Source: Rugamonas rivuli
GTDB lineage: Bacteria; Pseudomonadota; Gammaproteobacteria; Burkholderiales; Burkholderiaceae_D
Length of the DNA: 64,000 nucleotides
Reading direction: 5' to 3'
Assembly (NCBI RefSeq): GCF_009380165.1
Contig: NZ_WHUF01000003.1
Location: 744,001 to 808,000 of the forward strand
A program made the translations under genes and the position numbers. Shown in pieces: positions 26,955 through 36,265 of this stretch (position 1 is the first letter of the stretch; every line of letters begins with the position of its first letter). Under the pieces are notes generated by a model. That model was not told the DNA's origin and did no database searches. It saw only the letters and a list, made by a program, of their open reading frames with translations.

Positions 26955-27275
26955 GTGTGTTCCCTGTCTTCCTGTTCCGGGATCGGCGTCCCGGCGAACG
27001 TTGTTTTTTCGCGTTTTTTTGTGCACTGCAAAGTGGTCAGGCCACTTCCCGACTGGCCGGACAACCACAGTTTGTGGCCGTGGCACCACAGGCTGAAACG
27101 GCTTGTTTGCGGGGCTACAGCCCTGTAAACTCCCTCTTCCCGCAGCTGCATGACGATTTTAGTATGACAGCTAAAAATTAATTTGGCTAGTCCACATTGC
27201 GTATTTGGTCTGACCACCTTAGAATGGCCTGACCAGATGGCGATATTGACGCCACCCTACGAATACGAGACACAG
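26955..27275. promoter_or_regulatory. Divergent control region between garD-udh and FadR-type regulator
   Basis: This 321-bp region holds three related 11-bp palindromes: TGGTCAGGCCA (27034-27044), TGGTCTGACCA (27206-27216) and TGGCCTGACCA (27225-27235). They fit a TGGYC-N-GRCCA pattern, the kind of short palindrome bound by FadR-type GntR dimers. The first site is flanked by matching AAG/CTT bases. One lies on the garD side, and two lie just before the regulator, pointing to autoregulation. A weaker fourth copy may sit at 27184-27194. Confidence 0.7.
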
Positions 27276-27980
27276 ATGCTGAAAAAGACTTCCGCCCCTG
27301 CCGATAGCACCGCCCACGAACCGCGCTTGTACCGCGTGGTGGCAGACCGTATCCAGGAACTGATACGCGAAGAGAAGATCGCCGGCGGCGAGCGCTTGCC
27401 GTCCGAGCGCGATCTGGCCACCAAGTTGAGCGTCAGCCGCGCCTCGCTGCGCGAAGCGCTGATCGCGCTGGAACTGGGCGGCGTGATCGAAGTGCGCGGC
27501 GGCTCCGGCGTCTACGTCAGCGAAGTGCCGGAACCATCGGCTGCCGATCTGCCGGAAGCAGGCCCCGGCCCGTTCGAGGTGCTGTCCGCACGTCGCCTGA
27601 TCGAATCCGAAATCGCCGCCATCGCCGCCCGCGTCGCCACCGACGGCGCCATTGATGCCATCCTCAAGGCCGTCGTCGAGATGGAACAGAACCACGACAA
27701 TTATTCAAGCAACGAGCAGGCCGACCGCAACTTCCACCTCGCCATAGCCCGCGCCACCGGCAACAGCGCGCTGGTGGGATCGCTGAACTACCTGTGGGAC
27801 CAGCGCGGCCGCCTGTGGCACAAACTCAAGGAACACTTCCAGACCGAGGAACTGCGTCAGGAAACGCTGAAGGACCACCGCCGCATCCTGGAGGCGATCG
27901 CCGCCCACGATCCGGCGGCGGCGCGCAAAGCCATGCGCGCCCACCTGGAACGCGTGACCCGCACCTTTTCGCGCGGTTAA
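27276..27980 (+). CDS. FadR-family (GntR) transcriptional regulator
   Basis: The N-terminal winged helix (about residues 20-85 from this start; RLPSERDLATKLSVSRASLREALIALE split by the recognition helix) and the C-terminal FCD ligand domain (from about 95) with metal-binding histidines (FHLAIARATGNSALV, DHRRILEAIAAHD) define the FadR subgroup. It probably responds to a uronate or aldarate and controls garD-udh. The ATG at 27276 (MLKKTSAPAD) is favoured because an alternative at 27237 would overlap the operator palindromes. Confidence 0.88.
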   Translation: MLKKTSAPADSTAHEPRLYRVVADRIQELIREEKIAGGERLPSERDLATKLSVSRASLREALIALELGGVIEVRGGSGVYVSEVPEPSAADLPEAGPGPFEVLSARRLIESEIAAIAARVATDGAIDAILKAVVEMEQNHDNYSSNEQADRNFHLAIARATGNSALVGSLNYLWDQRGRLWHKLKEHFQTEELRQETLKDHRRILEAIAAHDPAAARKAMRAHLERVTRTFSRG

Positions 27981-28017
27981 GGATTTAAACAGCAGTACGC
28001 AGCACCGTAGCACCGCA

Positions 28018-28039
28018 GGACTGGCCTCGATGCCAGTCC
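28018..28039 (+). terminator. Hairpin after the FadR-type gene
   Basis: An exact 8-bp inverted pair (GGACTGGC, GCCAGTCC) with a 6-nt loop lies 38 bp after the regulator stop. It lacks a T run, so it is a weak terminator candidate or a leader structure of the TonB-receptor operon. Confidence 0.4.
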
Positions 28040-28196
28040 GCGAACAAAGCAATAAGTTATCGACCGTACTGGACCTCGGCCTGCCTGCATGGCGGCCCTC
28101 GTCTCAACGGCACGGAGCACGCGAGGTGCTCCACTCACGTCCAGTGCTTTACCAGCACGGCGCATAACTTTATTCAAAAAGACGAAGGAGACTAGC

Positions 28197-30920
28197 ATGA
28201 ACACGTCCGATCACTCGGTCCAGAACCGTTACGCCCAACCCCGCCTGCTGCTGTCGGCCATCACCGTGGCCGTGCTCACGCTGGCCAACCAGGCGGCCGC
28301 ACAACAGAGCGGAGAAGCGGCAATGACCCGCGTCGAAGTGACCGGGTCCAGCATCAAGCGCCTGGCCACCGAAGCCTCGCTGCCGGTCAGCACCGTCAAG
28401 GCCGAGGACTTCATCAAGCAGGGCATCACCACGCTGGCCGACATCATGATGTCGCTGCCGCAGTCCGCATCGCTGGCGCCGTCCAATGCCGGCTCGGGCA
28501 CCAACATCAACCTGCGCGGCCTGGGCGTGAACCGCACCCTGGTGCTGCTGAACGGCCGCCGCATGGCCAACGAAGCCATCGCCGACGGCTACGCCAACCT
28601 GGACGTGATTCCGATGAGCGCCCTGTCCCGCGTCGAGATCCTGCGCGACGGCGCTTCGTCGATCTACGGATCCGATGCGATCGGCGGCGTGGTCAACTTC
28701 ATCACCAAGACCTCCTTCGAAGGCCTGTCGCTGACCGGCCAGGAAGTACAACCGCAGAAGCACGGCGGCGGCGACGAACAGCGCGCCAGCATCACCTGGG
28801 GCAAGGGCAACCTGGAACGCGACGGCTGGAGCTTCTACGGCACCATCGACGCCCACCAGCGCACCCGCCTGGCCGCAAAAGACCGCGCCGACCTGAGTTC
28901 CGCCGACCTGTTGACCAGCATCGGCCGTCCGCCAACGCTGGGCACCGGCGGCAATGCCACGCCGGCCAACTTCACCACTTCCACCAACAAGACCGCGCAG
29001 AACCCATACGGCGCAAGCGGTTGTCTGGCGCCCTACTCCATCGTCGGCCAGAAGGGTACCTGTATCCTCGACAACAACGAGTACGGCACCGCGCTGTACG
29101 CCAACCAGCAGGTCACGTTCTACGCCCGCGCCGCCAAGAAGATCAGCGAAGACCACGTCGTCACCGTCGACTACTCGCGCGGCGAGGAATTCATCCTTGG
29201 CACCAAGAACCCGACCAACGCGCTGGCCGTCAACGGCGTCAGCGCCACGCTGCCTTCCACCAGCAAATGGTATCCGGGTAAAAGCGGCGGCGTACCTGCA
29301 GTCGCTGGCCTGAACAACGCACCGCTGATCCTGACCTGGGCCGTGGCCGACCTGGGCCTGGCCACCACCAAGGACGTGCAGTTGAACCAGCGCCTGGCCA
29401 TCAGCGACGAAGGCACGCTGGCCGGCTGGGACTACAAGGCCGGCCTGGTGATCGGCGTTTCGAAACGCGACAATTACTACTACTCCGGCTACGTCAAAGG
29501 CCAGGGCCTGCTGGACGGCCTGAAAAGCGGCACGCTCAATCCATTCGGCCTGCAGGATGCCGACGGCAAGGCCTACCTCGACACCATCAAGGTCGACGGC
29601 GCCAAGAACCGCACCTCCAAATCCACCTTCACCGGCGTCGACCTGACCGCCAGCCGCTCGCTGATGGAACTGGAAGGCGGCTCGATGGCGCTGGCACTGG
29701 GCGCGGACTTCCACCGCGACACCACCGAAGACACCAAGCTGCCGATCAGCGCCGAAGTCACGTACGCCAGCGCGACGCCGTCGCACGGAGAAGGCGCGCG
29801 CAATGTCGCCGCGCTGTTCGCGGAATTGAATATCCCGGTCACCAAGAAGCTGGAACTGAACGTCGCCGTGCGTGACGACCATTTCAGCGACTTCGGCAAC
29901 ACCATCAATCCCAAGGTCAGCTTCCGCTACGAGCCGTCCAAGCAGCTGATGTTCCGTGGTTCGGCCAACACCGGCTTCCGCGCACCGACACTGTTCGACC
30001 GCTACGGCTACCGCCTGGCCGGCGCCACCGGCCTGACCTCGGCCAAGTGGGATGATCCTGTGCTCTGCCCTGGCGGCACGCCAGGCGTGGCCGGCACCGG
30101 CAAAGCGCTGCCAGGCCTGGTCGCATCGACCGTCTGCAATACCACGCTGCCGAAGCAGACCGGCTCCAACGCCGCGCTGGTGCCGGAAAAATCGAAAGGC
30201 TTCACGCTGGGTACCGTGTTCGAGCCGACCAAGTCGTCGATGGTATCGATCGACTACTGGAACATCAAGATGACCGACATGCTGGCGAATCTGCCGGAGC
30301 AGGTCTACTTCCTCGATCCGGTCAAGTACGCATCCTTCTTCGTGCGTAACGCCGACGGCACCATCAACTACATCAAGAACACCACGATGAACCTGGGCGG
30401 CCAAAAGGCGGCCGGTGTCGACGTCTCCGCATCGTACGCCTTCCCGCGCACGTCCGTCGGCGACTTCAAGGTATCCATCGACGGCACCTACCTGACCCAG
30501 TTCGACAACCAGCTGGACAAAGGCAGCCCGTACGTATCGAACATCGGCCAGTTCGGCCTGGCCAGCAACGGCACTACGTCCAGCTTCCCTATCATCACCT
30601 ACCGCTGGAAGCACACGCTGAAACTGAACTGGGCCGCCGGCAACTGGAACACCCAGCTGACCCAGAACTACAACTCCAAGTACACCGACCAGAACCTGGT
30701 GGCGCAGCAGTACTGGCGCAACATCAACTCGTACAAGGTATGGAACTGGACCACGACCTACAACGGTTTCAAGAACACCCAGGTCACGGCCGGCATCACC
30801 AATCTGTTCAACGTGAACCCGCCAGTCACCAACAGCAGCCTGTATAGCTTCGGTTATCTGAGCAGCGCCGCCAGCCCGATCGGCCGCGCCTTCAACGTCC
30901 GCGCCACCTACACCTTCTGA
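28197..30920 (+). CDS. TonB-dependent outer-membrane receptor (probable oligogalacturonide uptake)
   Basis: The 907-residue precursor has a signal peptide (about residues 1-39, ending NQAAAQQ), a plug domain (about 50-165; VSTVKAEDFIKQGITTLADIM split, NLRGLGVNRTLVLLNGRR, DGASSIYGSDAIGGVVNF) and a 22-strand barrel ending FNVRATYTF. The start at 28197 has GAAGGAG 7 nt upstream. It belongs to the receptor class often paired with polysaccharide-degrading enzymes. Its stop overlaps the start of the first GH28 gene by one base (TGATG), so pectin fragments are the likely ligand; that is inference from position. Confidence 0.9.
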   Translation: MNTSDHSVQNRYAQPRLLLSAITVAVLTLANQAAAQQSGEAAMTRVEVTGSSIKRLATEASLPVSTVKAEDFIKQGITTLADIMMSLPQSASLAPSNAGSGTNINLRGLGVNRTLVLLNGRRMANEAIADGYANLDVIPMSALSRVEILRDGASSIYGSDAIGGVVNFITKTSFEGLSLTGQEVQPQKHGGGDEQRASITWGKGNLERDGWSFYGTIDAHQRTRLAAKDRADLSSADLLTSIGRPPTLGTGGNATPANFTTSTNKTAQNPYGASGCLAPYSIVGQKGTCILDNNEYGTALYANQQVTFYARAAKKISEDHVVTVDYSRGEEFILGTKNPTNALAVNGVSATLPSTSKWYPGKSGGVPAVAGLNNAPLILTWAVADLGLATTKDVQLNQRLAISDEGTLAGWDYKAGLVIGVSKRDNYYYSGYVKGQGLLDGLKSGTLNPFGLQDADGKAYLDTIKVDGAKNRTSKSTFTGVDLTASRSLMELEGGSMALALGADFHRDTTEDTKLPISAEVTYASATPSHGEGARNVAALFAELNIPVTKKLELNVAVRDDHFSDFGNTINPKVSFRYEPSKQLMFRGSANTGFRAPTLFDRYGYRLAGATGLTSAKWDDPVLCPGGTPGVAGTGKALPGLVASTVCNTTLPKQTGSNAALVPEKSKGFTLGTVFEPTKSSMVSIDYWNIKMTDMLANLPEQVYFLDPVKYASFFVRNADGTINYIKNTTMNLGGQKAAGVDVSASYAFPRTSVGDFKVSIDGTYLTQFDNQLDKGSPYVSNIGQFGLASNGTTSSFPIITYRWKHTLKLNWAAGNWNTQLTQNYNSKYTDQNLVAQQYWRNINSYKVWNWTTTYNGFKNTQVTAGITNLFNVNPPVTNSSLYSFGYLSSAASPIGRAFNVRATYTF

Positions 30921-32806
30921 TGAGAGCAAAGATGCATACAGTCGAACAGAAAGGCGGGGGCTTCGGCCGCCGCCGCTTCCTGCAAGCCCTGTCGGCCGCC
31001 GGCGTCGCCGGCGCCACCGTCCCGGCAGCGCTGGCGGCCAACGCCAAGGCGGCCGATCCGTGGAAGGAAGCGCAGGCCATCATCGACCGCTTCAAGAAGC
31101 CGTTGAAGTTCCGCGACCAGGACTTCGTGGTGACGGCCTTCGGCGCCGCCACCTGCGAGGTCAAGCCGGTGACGGCGTGGACCTCGTTCACCGAATCGGA
31201 CACGCTGCAAACCCCGGTGGCAGGTTCGCACGACTGCTACCCGGCGATAGCGGCGGCCATCGCGGCCTGCCACAAAGCCGGCGGCGGCCGCGTGGTGATC
31301 CCGGCCGGGAACTGGCTGTGCGCCGGCCCTATCGTGCTGCTGTCGAACGTGAACGTGCACCTGAAGGCCGGCGCCCACGTCTACTTCAGCAACAACCCGG
31401 CGGACTACGCCAAGTACGGCGCCTACGACTGCGGCAAGAACGGCAAGCTGTCGATCACGCGTTGGGAAGGCAACGACCTGCTGAACTACTCGTCGATGGT
31501 GTACGCACACGGCCAGGACAACATCGCCCTGACCGGCGAGGACTGGACCAGCATCCTGGACGGCCAGGCCGGCGTGGCCTTCGACGGCGATCCCGATTGC
31601 TGGTGGTCGTGGAAGGGCCGCGAGAAGCCGAATTGGGCCGGCGACATCGCCGCCGGCGCGGGCAACTACGTCAAGCACACCAAGGGCAAGACCGAAGTGC
31701 ACGTCAATCCGGTCAACCCGACCTCGCTGCGCGAGATCGCGCCGCACCTGAGCGAAGCGGAAGCCCTGTTCATACAAGGCCCCAACGACAAGTGGCGCAC
31801 CGACTCCTACTTCCTGCGTTCGCTGGCGGAAGCCCGCGTGCCGGTGGAGAAGCGCATCTTCGGCGTCGGCCACTACCTGCGTCCGCACATGGTGCAGTTC
31901 ATCAGCTGCACCAACGTGCTGTTCGAAGGCTACCAGACCACCAACACGCCGTTCTGGCAGCACAATCCGGTCAACTGCCACAACATGCATGTGAAGCGTA
32001 TCTATGCCAACAGCATGGGGCCGAACAGCGATGGCTTCGATCCTGAGTCGTGCACCAATGTGCTGATCGAGGACTGCCACTTCAACACCGGCGACGACTG
32101 CATCGCCATCGATTCGGGCAAGGGTCCGGACATCCAGTTCGGCCCCGCGAAGAACATCGTGATCCAGAACTGCAAAATGCAGAGCGGCCACGGCGCGCTC
32201 ACGCTGGGTAGCATCATGTCCGGCGGGATCGAGAACATCTACGCGCAGAACCTGGTGTTCGAGAACAGCTACTGGAAGACCGATCCGCTGAACATCGCGA
32301 TCCGCCTGAAGACCAATATGAGCCGTGGCGGCTACCTGCGCAATATGCATGTGCGTAACGTGCATATCCCGAACGGCATCCGCACCACGCCGGCCTTCTA
32401 TTCCACGCTGCCTGGTTCGCTGATCCCGACCAAGTCGGTGGCCACGTCGGCGGGCGGCATCATCACCATCGACTGCGGCTACGATCCGATCAACGACAAC
32501 GTGCGTATCCGTCCGCCGAGCGTCAGCCACGTGCGGATCTCAAACGTCACCTGCGCCAACGTCGAGACCAAGGCGGGCAGCTACTCCTGCTACCAGGCCA
32601 TCGTGATCCTGGGGCCGGTGGCCTCGGACTACAACGGCCCGGGCAAGCCGGTGGTGCTGCCGGTGTCCGACATCGAAGTCAGCGACTGCGATCTGGGCAC
32701 GCCGGTCAATGCGGACAAGCCTCTGTATCTCTACAACGTCAAGGGCTTGAAGCTGAAGAACGTCAAGATCGCCGGCAAGGCTGTCACTCAGAGTTTCTCC
32801 GCCTGA
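30920..32806 (+). CDS. Tat-exported GH28 enzyme (exo-polygalacturonase type), copy 1
   Basis: A twin-arginine signal (GRRRFLQALSAAGVAGA, Arg17-Arg18) leads into a right-handed beta-helix with the GH28 active-site set: NSDGFDP (D371), GDDCIAI (D392-D393), GHG (423-425) and RLKTN (R462). It would release galacturonate units from polygalacturonan in the periplasm or outside. The position after GDDCIAI is Asp where GH28 proteins, including the paralogue at 36266, usually have Lys. An insertion of about 90 residues (215-305) rich in Trp is shared with that paralogue. The ATG at 30920 overlaps the receptor stop; ATG 30932 is an alternative. Confidence 0.88.
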   Translation: MRAKMHTVEQKGGGFGRRRFLQALSAAGVAGATVPAALAANAKAADPWKEAQAIIDRFKKPLKFRDQDFVVTAFGAATCEVKPVTAWTSFTESDTLQTPVAGSHDCYPAIAAAIAACHKAGGGRVVIPAGNWLCAGPIVLLSNVNVHLKAGAHVYFSNNPADYAKYGAYDCGKNGKLSITRWEGNDLLNYSSMVYAHGQDNIALTGEDWTSILDGQAGVAFDGDPDCWWSWKGREKPNWAGDIAAGAGNYVKHTKGKTEVHVNPVNPTSLREIAPHLSEAEALFIQGPNDKWRTDSYFLRSLAEARVPVEKRIFGVGHYLRPHMVQFISCTNVLFEGYQTTNTPFWQHNPVNCHNMHVKRIYANSMGPNSDGFDPESCTNVLIEDCHFNTGDDCIAIDSGKGPDIQFGPAKNIVIQNCKMQSGHGALTLGSIMSGGIENIYAQNLVFENSYWKTDPLNIAIRLKTNMSRGGYLRNMHVRNVHIPNGIRTTPAFYSTLPGSLIPTKSVATSAGGIITIDCGYDPINDNVRIRPPSVSHVRISNVTCANVETKAGSYSCYQAIVILGPVASDYNGPGKPVVLPVSDIEVSDCDLGTPVNADKPLYLYNVKGLKLKNVKIAGKAVTQSFSA

Positions 32807-32811
32807 GTTCA

Positions 32812-32846
32812 GGCGCCGGACCGCGATGCGGCCGGCGCTTTTTTTT
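32812..32846 (+). terminator. Rho-independent terminator after first GH28 gene
   Basis: The stem GCGCCGG with CCGGCGC (arms 32813-32819 and 32832-32838, extended by inner pairs) is followed by eight T residues at 32839-32846. It partly separates the receptor-GH28 message from the downstream esterase genes, so expression of the later genes may be lower or have another promoter. Confidence 0.9.
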
Positions 32847-32857
32847 CGGATACCGTC

Positions 32858-33652
32858 ATGAACTTTCAGAGCCTCACCATCGCCGTCATGCTGATGCTGA
32901 CCGGCGCCAGCACCGCGGCCGAAACGCCCGCCAAACCTATCCGCATCCTATTGGTCGGCGATTCGACGATGGCCAACAACAGCGGCTACGGCGATGCTTT
33001 CTGCGCGCGCGTCAATCGCGCCAATACCTGCCTCAATCTGGCCAAGGGCGGGCGCAGCTCCGGCAGCTTCCGCGCCGAAGGCCGCTGGGACGAGGTGGAA
33101 GGCCTGCTGCGCGGAGCCGCCGCCTACCGCAGCACCTATGTGCTGATCCAGTTCGGCCATAACGACCAGCCGGGCAAGCCTGGCCGCTCGACCGACCTGA
33201 AGACCGAATTCCCCGTCAACATGGCGCGCTATGTGCAGGAAGTGAAAGCGCTGGGCGGCATCCCCGTGCTGGTAACGCCACTGACGCGCCGCAGCTTCAC
33301 CAACAAGGTCCTGGAAAACAATCTGCTGCCGTGGGCGGACACGATACGCGCCACCGCCGCCGCGCAGCACGTCGCGCTGCTGGACCTGAACGCAGAAAGC
33401 TACGCCGCCGTACAGGCCATGGGCGAGGACGAAGCCGACACGCTAGCCGTGGCGCCGCGTCCCGACAAGATCACCGAGGCTGCGCTGGCTGCGGGCAAGG
33501 TGGAAGTGGCTGGCGCAGCCAAATCTGCCTTCGACCGCACACACGTCGGCGCCAAGGGCGCGGCCTACTTCTCGCGCATGGTGATGGAAGAAATGAAGCG
33601 CGCCTTGCCTGAAACGGCCAGCCAGTTCAAGCCGGAGAGCGAGCAGTTATGA
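32858..33652 (+). CDS. Rhamnogalacturonan acetylesterase (CE12, SGNH hydrolase)
   Basis: The 264-residue protein has a signal peptide (to about residue 21) and the four SGNH blocks: GDSTM (nucleophile serine), KGGRSSGSF, IQFGHNDQP and DRTHVGAKGA (catalytic Asp-His). These match CE12 esterases that remove acetyl groups from pectin, opening it to GH28 enzymes. It overlaps the next gene by 4 bp (ATGA). The first 11 bp after the upstream terminator leave no room for a normal promoter, so read-through is likely. Confidence 0.88.
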   Translation: MNFQSLTIAVMLMLTGASTAAETPAKPIRILLVGDSTMANNSGYGDAFCARVNRANTCLNLAKGGRSSGSFRAEGRWDEVEGLLRGAAAYRSTYVLIQFGHNDQPGKPGRSTDLKTEFPVNMARYVQEVKALGGIPVLVTPLTRRSFTNKVLENNLLPWADTIRATAAAQHVALLDLNAESYAAVQAMGEDEADTLAVAPRPDKITEAALAAGKVEVAGAAKSAFDRTHVGAKGAAYFSRMVMEEMKRALPETASQFKPESEQL

Positions 33653-36255
33653 AACAGCTCTCCCCTGCGGGCATCACCTTCCTGTTGGCCGCTTCTGGCG
33701 TAAGCGCCCAGGACGCGCGCACAGTCGTCGAGCCGGTCGAACCGCTGTCCTGTGCGGTGCTAACAGCTGCCGATGCCAAGGACGACACCGCCCGCATCCA
33801 GAACGCCATCGACCACTGCGCATCCGGACAAGCCGTGAGGCTGACGGCCAACAATGAACAGCGCAGCTTCGTATCCGGCCCGCTCGCGCTGCGCAGTGGC
33901 GTCAGCCTGCTGATCGATACCGGCGCCACGCTGTACGCCAGCACAAATCCAAAGCTGTTCGATCGCGGCACAGGCGCCTGCGGCACCGTCGACAAAATCG
34001 GCAAAGGCTGCAAACCCTTCATCACCGCCGACAGGACCAAGGGAAGCGGCATCTTCGGCGCCGGCACAATCGACGGCCAGGGCGGCCACGTAGTCGATGG
34101 TGCCAGCGAATCGTGGTGGCAGCTGGCCCGCCGCGCGCAGAAGGAGGACGCCCGCCAGAACGTGCCGCGCCTGATCGAAGTCACCGGATCGCAGGACTTC
34201 ACACTGCACAAGATCACGCTGCGGAACTCGCCCAACTTCCACGTCGCGCTGAATAACGTGGACGGCTTCACCGCATGGGGCATGCGCATCGACACGCCAG
34301 CCACGGCGCGCAATACCGACGGCATCGATCCCATCTCATCGCGCAACATCACCATCGCCTACAGCCATATCCGCACCGGCGATGACAACGTCGCCATCAA
34401 GGCCGGCGGCAACGGGCCGACGGAAAACATCTCCATCCTGCACAATCATTTCTACAGCGGCCATGGCATGTCCATCGGCAGCGAGACCAATGGCGGCGTG
34501 CGCCGCGTGCTGGTCGATGACTTGAGCATGGACGGCACCACGTCCGGCCTGCGCATCAAGAGCGACGTCTCGCGAGGCGGCGTGGTGGATCAGGTCAGTT
34601 ACCGGAACGTCTGCCTGCGAGATGTCAAAACGCTGATCGACATCAGCACCCGCTACAACCCGCGTGCAGAGGGCACGCTCATTCCTGTCTATACCAACAT
34701 CGCTTTCGACGGTGTGCACAGCGTAACGCCAGGCCGCATCGTCATGCAGGGACATGACGAGCAGCACCCGCTGCAAGCCACGCTGCGCGATGCCAGCATC
34801 GCCGGCAAGCCGGACAGAAAGATCGAATTCGCCAGCCTCACCGGCGAGATAAGCAGCATGCCGACAGCCGTTTGCGCGGACCGTTTCACCGCCTTCCCCG
34901 CCGCGACTTCGGCCGCCGCGCGTCCGCAGCTCAGCATCGAACAATCCAAACAGTTCGCCTACAGCGAAGTACTCAAATACGTCGGCACCGCCGGCCACGA
35001 AACCATCGACCCGTGGGATCCGCTGGCCGATCCGCTGGCGACCGGCAAAGCCTACACACCCGACTACACCGTCGACCAATCCACCAAAGCCGACGGAATC
35101 AAAACATTCAACGCCGTGCAGGAAGCCGTGAACCGCGCCGTCATCGACAGCAAGGACCATCCTGCCAAACGCCTTTACATGTTGATCAAACCCGGTACCT
35201 ACCGGGAGCTGGTCTACATCCCCGCTGCCGCCGCGCCGATCACCCTCTACGGCGAAGGCAAAGACCCAAGCGCCACAAGGATCACCGCCAAACTGGACGC
35301 ATCCAACACCGGCACAGCCTACGCAGCACAGTACAGCGCGCAGTTCGCCGCCGCACCCGCCGCCGTGCAGGCCATGTACGCATCCATCAAGGATCGCACG
35401 CAGATCGGCACCTTCGGCACCGCCACCGTCTGGGTGCAGAACCAAGGCTTCCAGGCCCGAAACCTGACCTTTGAAAACGCCTACAACAAGGACACCGGCA
35501 ATGCCCGCGCCGAATCGCTCCCGAACATCAACAACGTCCATCACCAGGCGCTGGCCTTGCAGGTGGATGGCGCCGACAAAGCGCAATTCGAAAACATCCG
35601 CCTGATCGGATTCCAGGACACGCTCTACCTGAAGTCTCCGCAGACCGGCAGCACCTCGCGCAGCTTCTTCAACAAATCCTACATCGAAGGCGACGTCGAT
35701 TTCATCTTCGGCGACAGCACCGCCTACTTCCACCAGACCGAGATCAAATCGCTGGGCGACCGAGGCCTCTCCTACGCCGCCGCGCCGGACACCCACATCA
35801 AGACCCGCTACGGCTTCGTCTTCGACCACTGCCGCTTCACGCACGACGGTTCGGCCAACGCGCGCGCGGGCACGTTCCACCTGCTGCGTCAATGGTTCCA
35901 CAGCTCGCGCTGCACGCCCTACGCCACGGTGCCGGTCGACGGCTACGCCTGCACCTTCGGCCCGGCCAACGGCTATCAGGCGCCCAAAGGCACCGTCGCA
36001 AGAACATCGCTGGAAGCGGTCGGCAAAATGGTCGTGCTCAATTCCCGCATCGGCCCGCACATCAACCGCACATCGCCCTGGTCCGACTGGAACAAGAAAG
36101 GCACGCTGGCCTACCGCCCTGTCCAATACAACTCCGACGACCACTGGAACAACCTGATTAACGCCGGCATCGATCCCGTCAAGGATCTCGGCTACACCAC
36201 AAAGCCATCGCCGCCGGACATCTTCCTCGGTGAGTTCAACAATTCGGATGAATAA
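33649..36255 (+). CDS. Bifunctional polygalacturonase (GH28) - pectin methylesterase (CE8)
   Basis: A signal peptide (residues 1-20) precedes two catalytic parts in one 868-residue chain. GH28 spans about 30-400, with NTDGID (D224), GDDN (D245-D246), GHG (271-273) and RIKS (302-305). CE8 spans about 435-855, with GTYRE, Q633 in HHQAL, D657 in GFQDTLY, D684 in DVDFIFG, and R747/W749 in LLRQW. The methylesterase would remove methyl groups so that the attached hydrolase can cut. All active-site residues of both families are present. The order is GH28 first. The gene is coupled to the acetylesterase gene ahead. Confidence 0.9.
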   Translation: MKQLSPAGITFLLAASGVSAQDARTVVEPVEPLSCAVLTAADAKDDTARIQNAIDHCASGQAVRLTANNEQRSFVSGPLALRSGVSLLIDTGATLYASTNPKLFDRGTGACGTVDKIGKGCKPFITADRTKGSGIFGAGTIDGQGGHVVDGASESWWQLARRAQKEDARQNVPRLIEVTGSQDFTLHKITLRNSPNFHVALNNVDGFTAWGMRIDTPATARNTDGIDPISSRNITIAYSHIRTGDDNVAIKAGGNGPTENISILHNHFYSGHGMSIGSETNGGVRRVLVDDLSMDGTTSGLRIKSDVSRGGVVDQVSYRNVCLRDVKTLIDISTRYNPRAEGTLIPVYTNIAFDGVHSVTPGRIVMQGHDEQHPLQATLRDASIAGKPDRKIEFASLTGEISSMPTAVCADRFTAFPAATSAAARPQLSIEQSKQFAYSEVLKYVGTAGHETIDPWDPLADPLATGKAYTPDYTVDQSTKADGIKTFNAVQEAVNRAVIDSKDHPAKRLYMLIKPGTYRELVYIPAAAAPITLYGEGKDPSATRITAKLDASNTGTAYAAQYSAQFAAAPAAVQAMYASIKDRTQIGTFGTATVWVQNQGFQARNLTFENAYNKDTGNARAESLPNINNVHHQALALQVDGADKAQFENIRLIGFQDTLYLKSPQTGSTSRSFFNKSYIEGDVDFIFGDSTAYFHQTEIKSLGDRGLSYAAAPDTHIKTRYGFVFDHCRFTHDGSANARAGTFHLLRQWFHSSRCTPYATVPVDGYACTFGPANGYQAPKGTVARTSLEAVGKMVVLNSRIGPHINRTSPWSDWNKKGTLAYRPVQYNSDDHWNNLINAGIDPVKDLGYTTKPSPPDIFLGEFNNSDE

Positions 36256-36265
36256 GGAACACAGC

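Noticed and set aside
28170..30929. A 919-codon open frame antisense to the TonB-receptor gene
   Set aside because: Long antisense frames are expected in GC-rich genes. The translation is rich in Arg, Gly and Val, and it has no ribosome site, signal or known motif.
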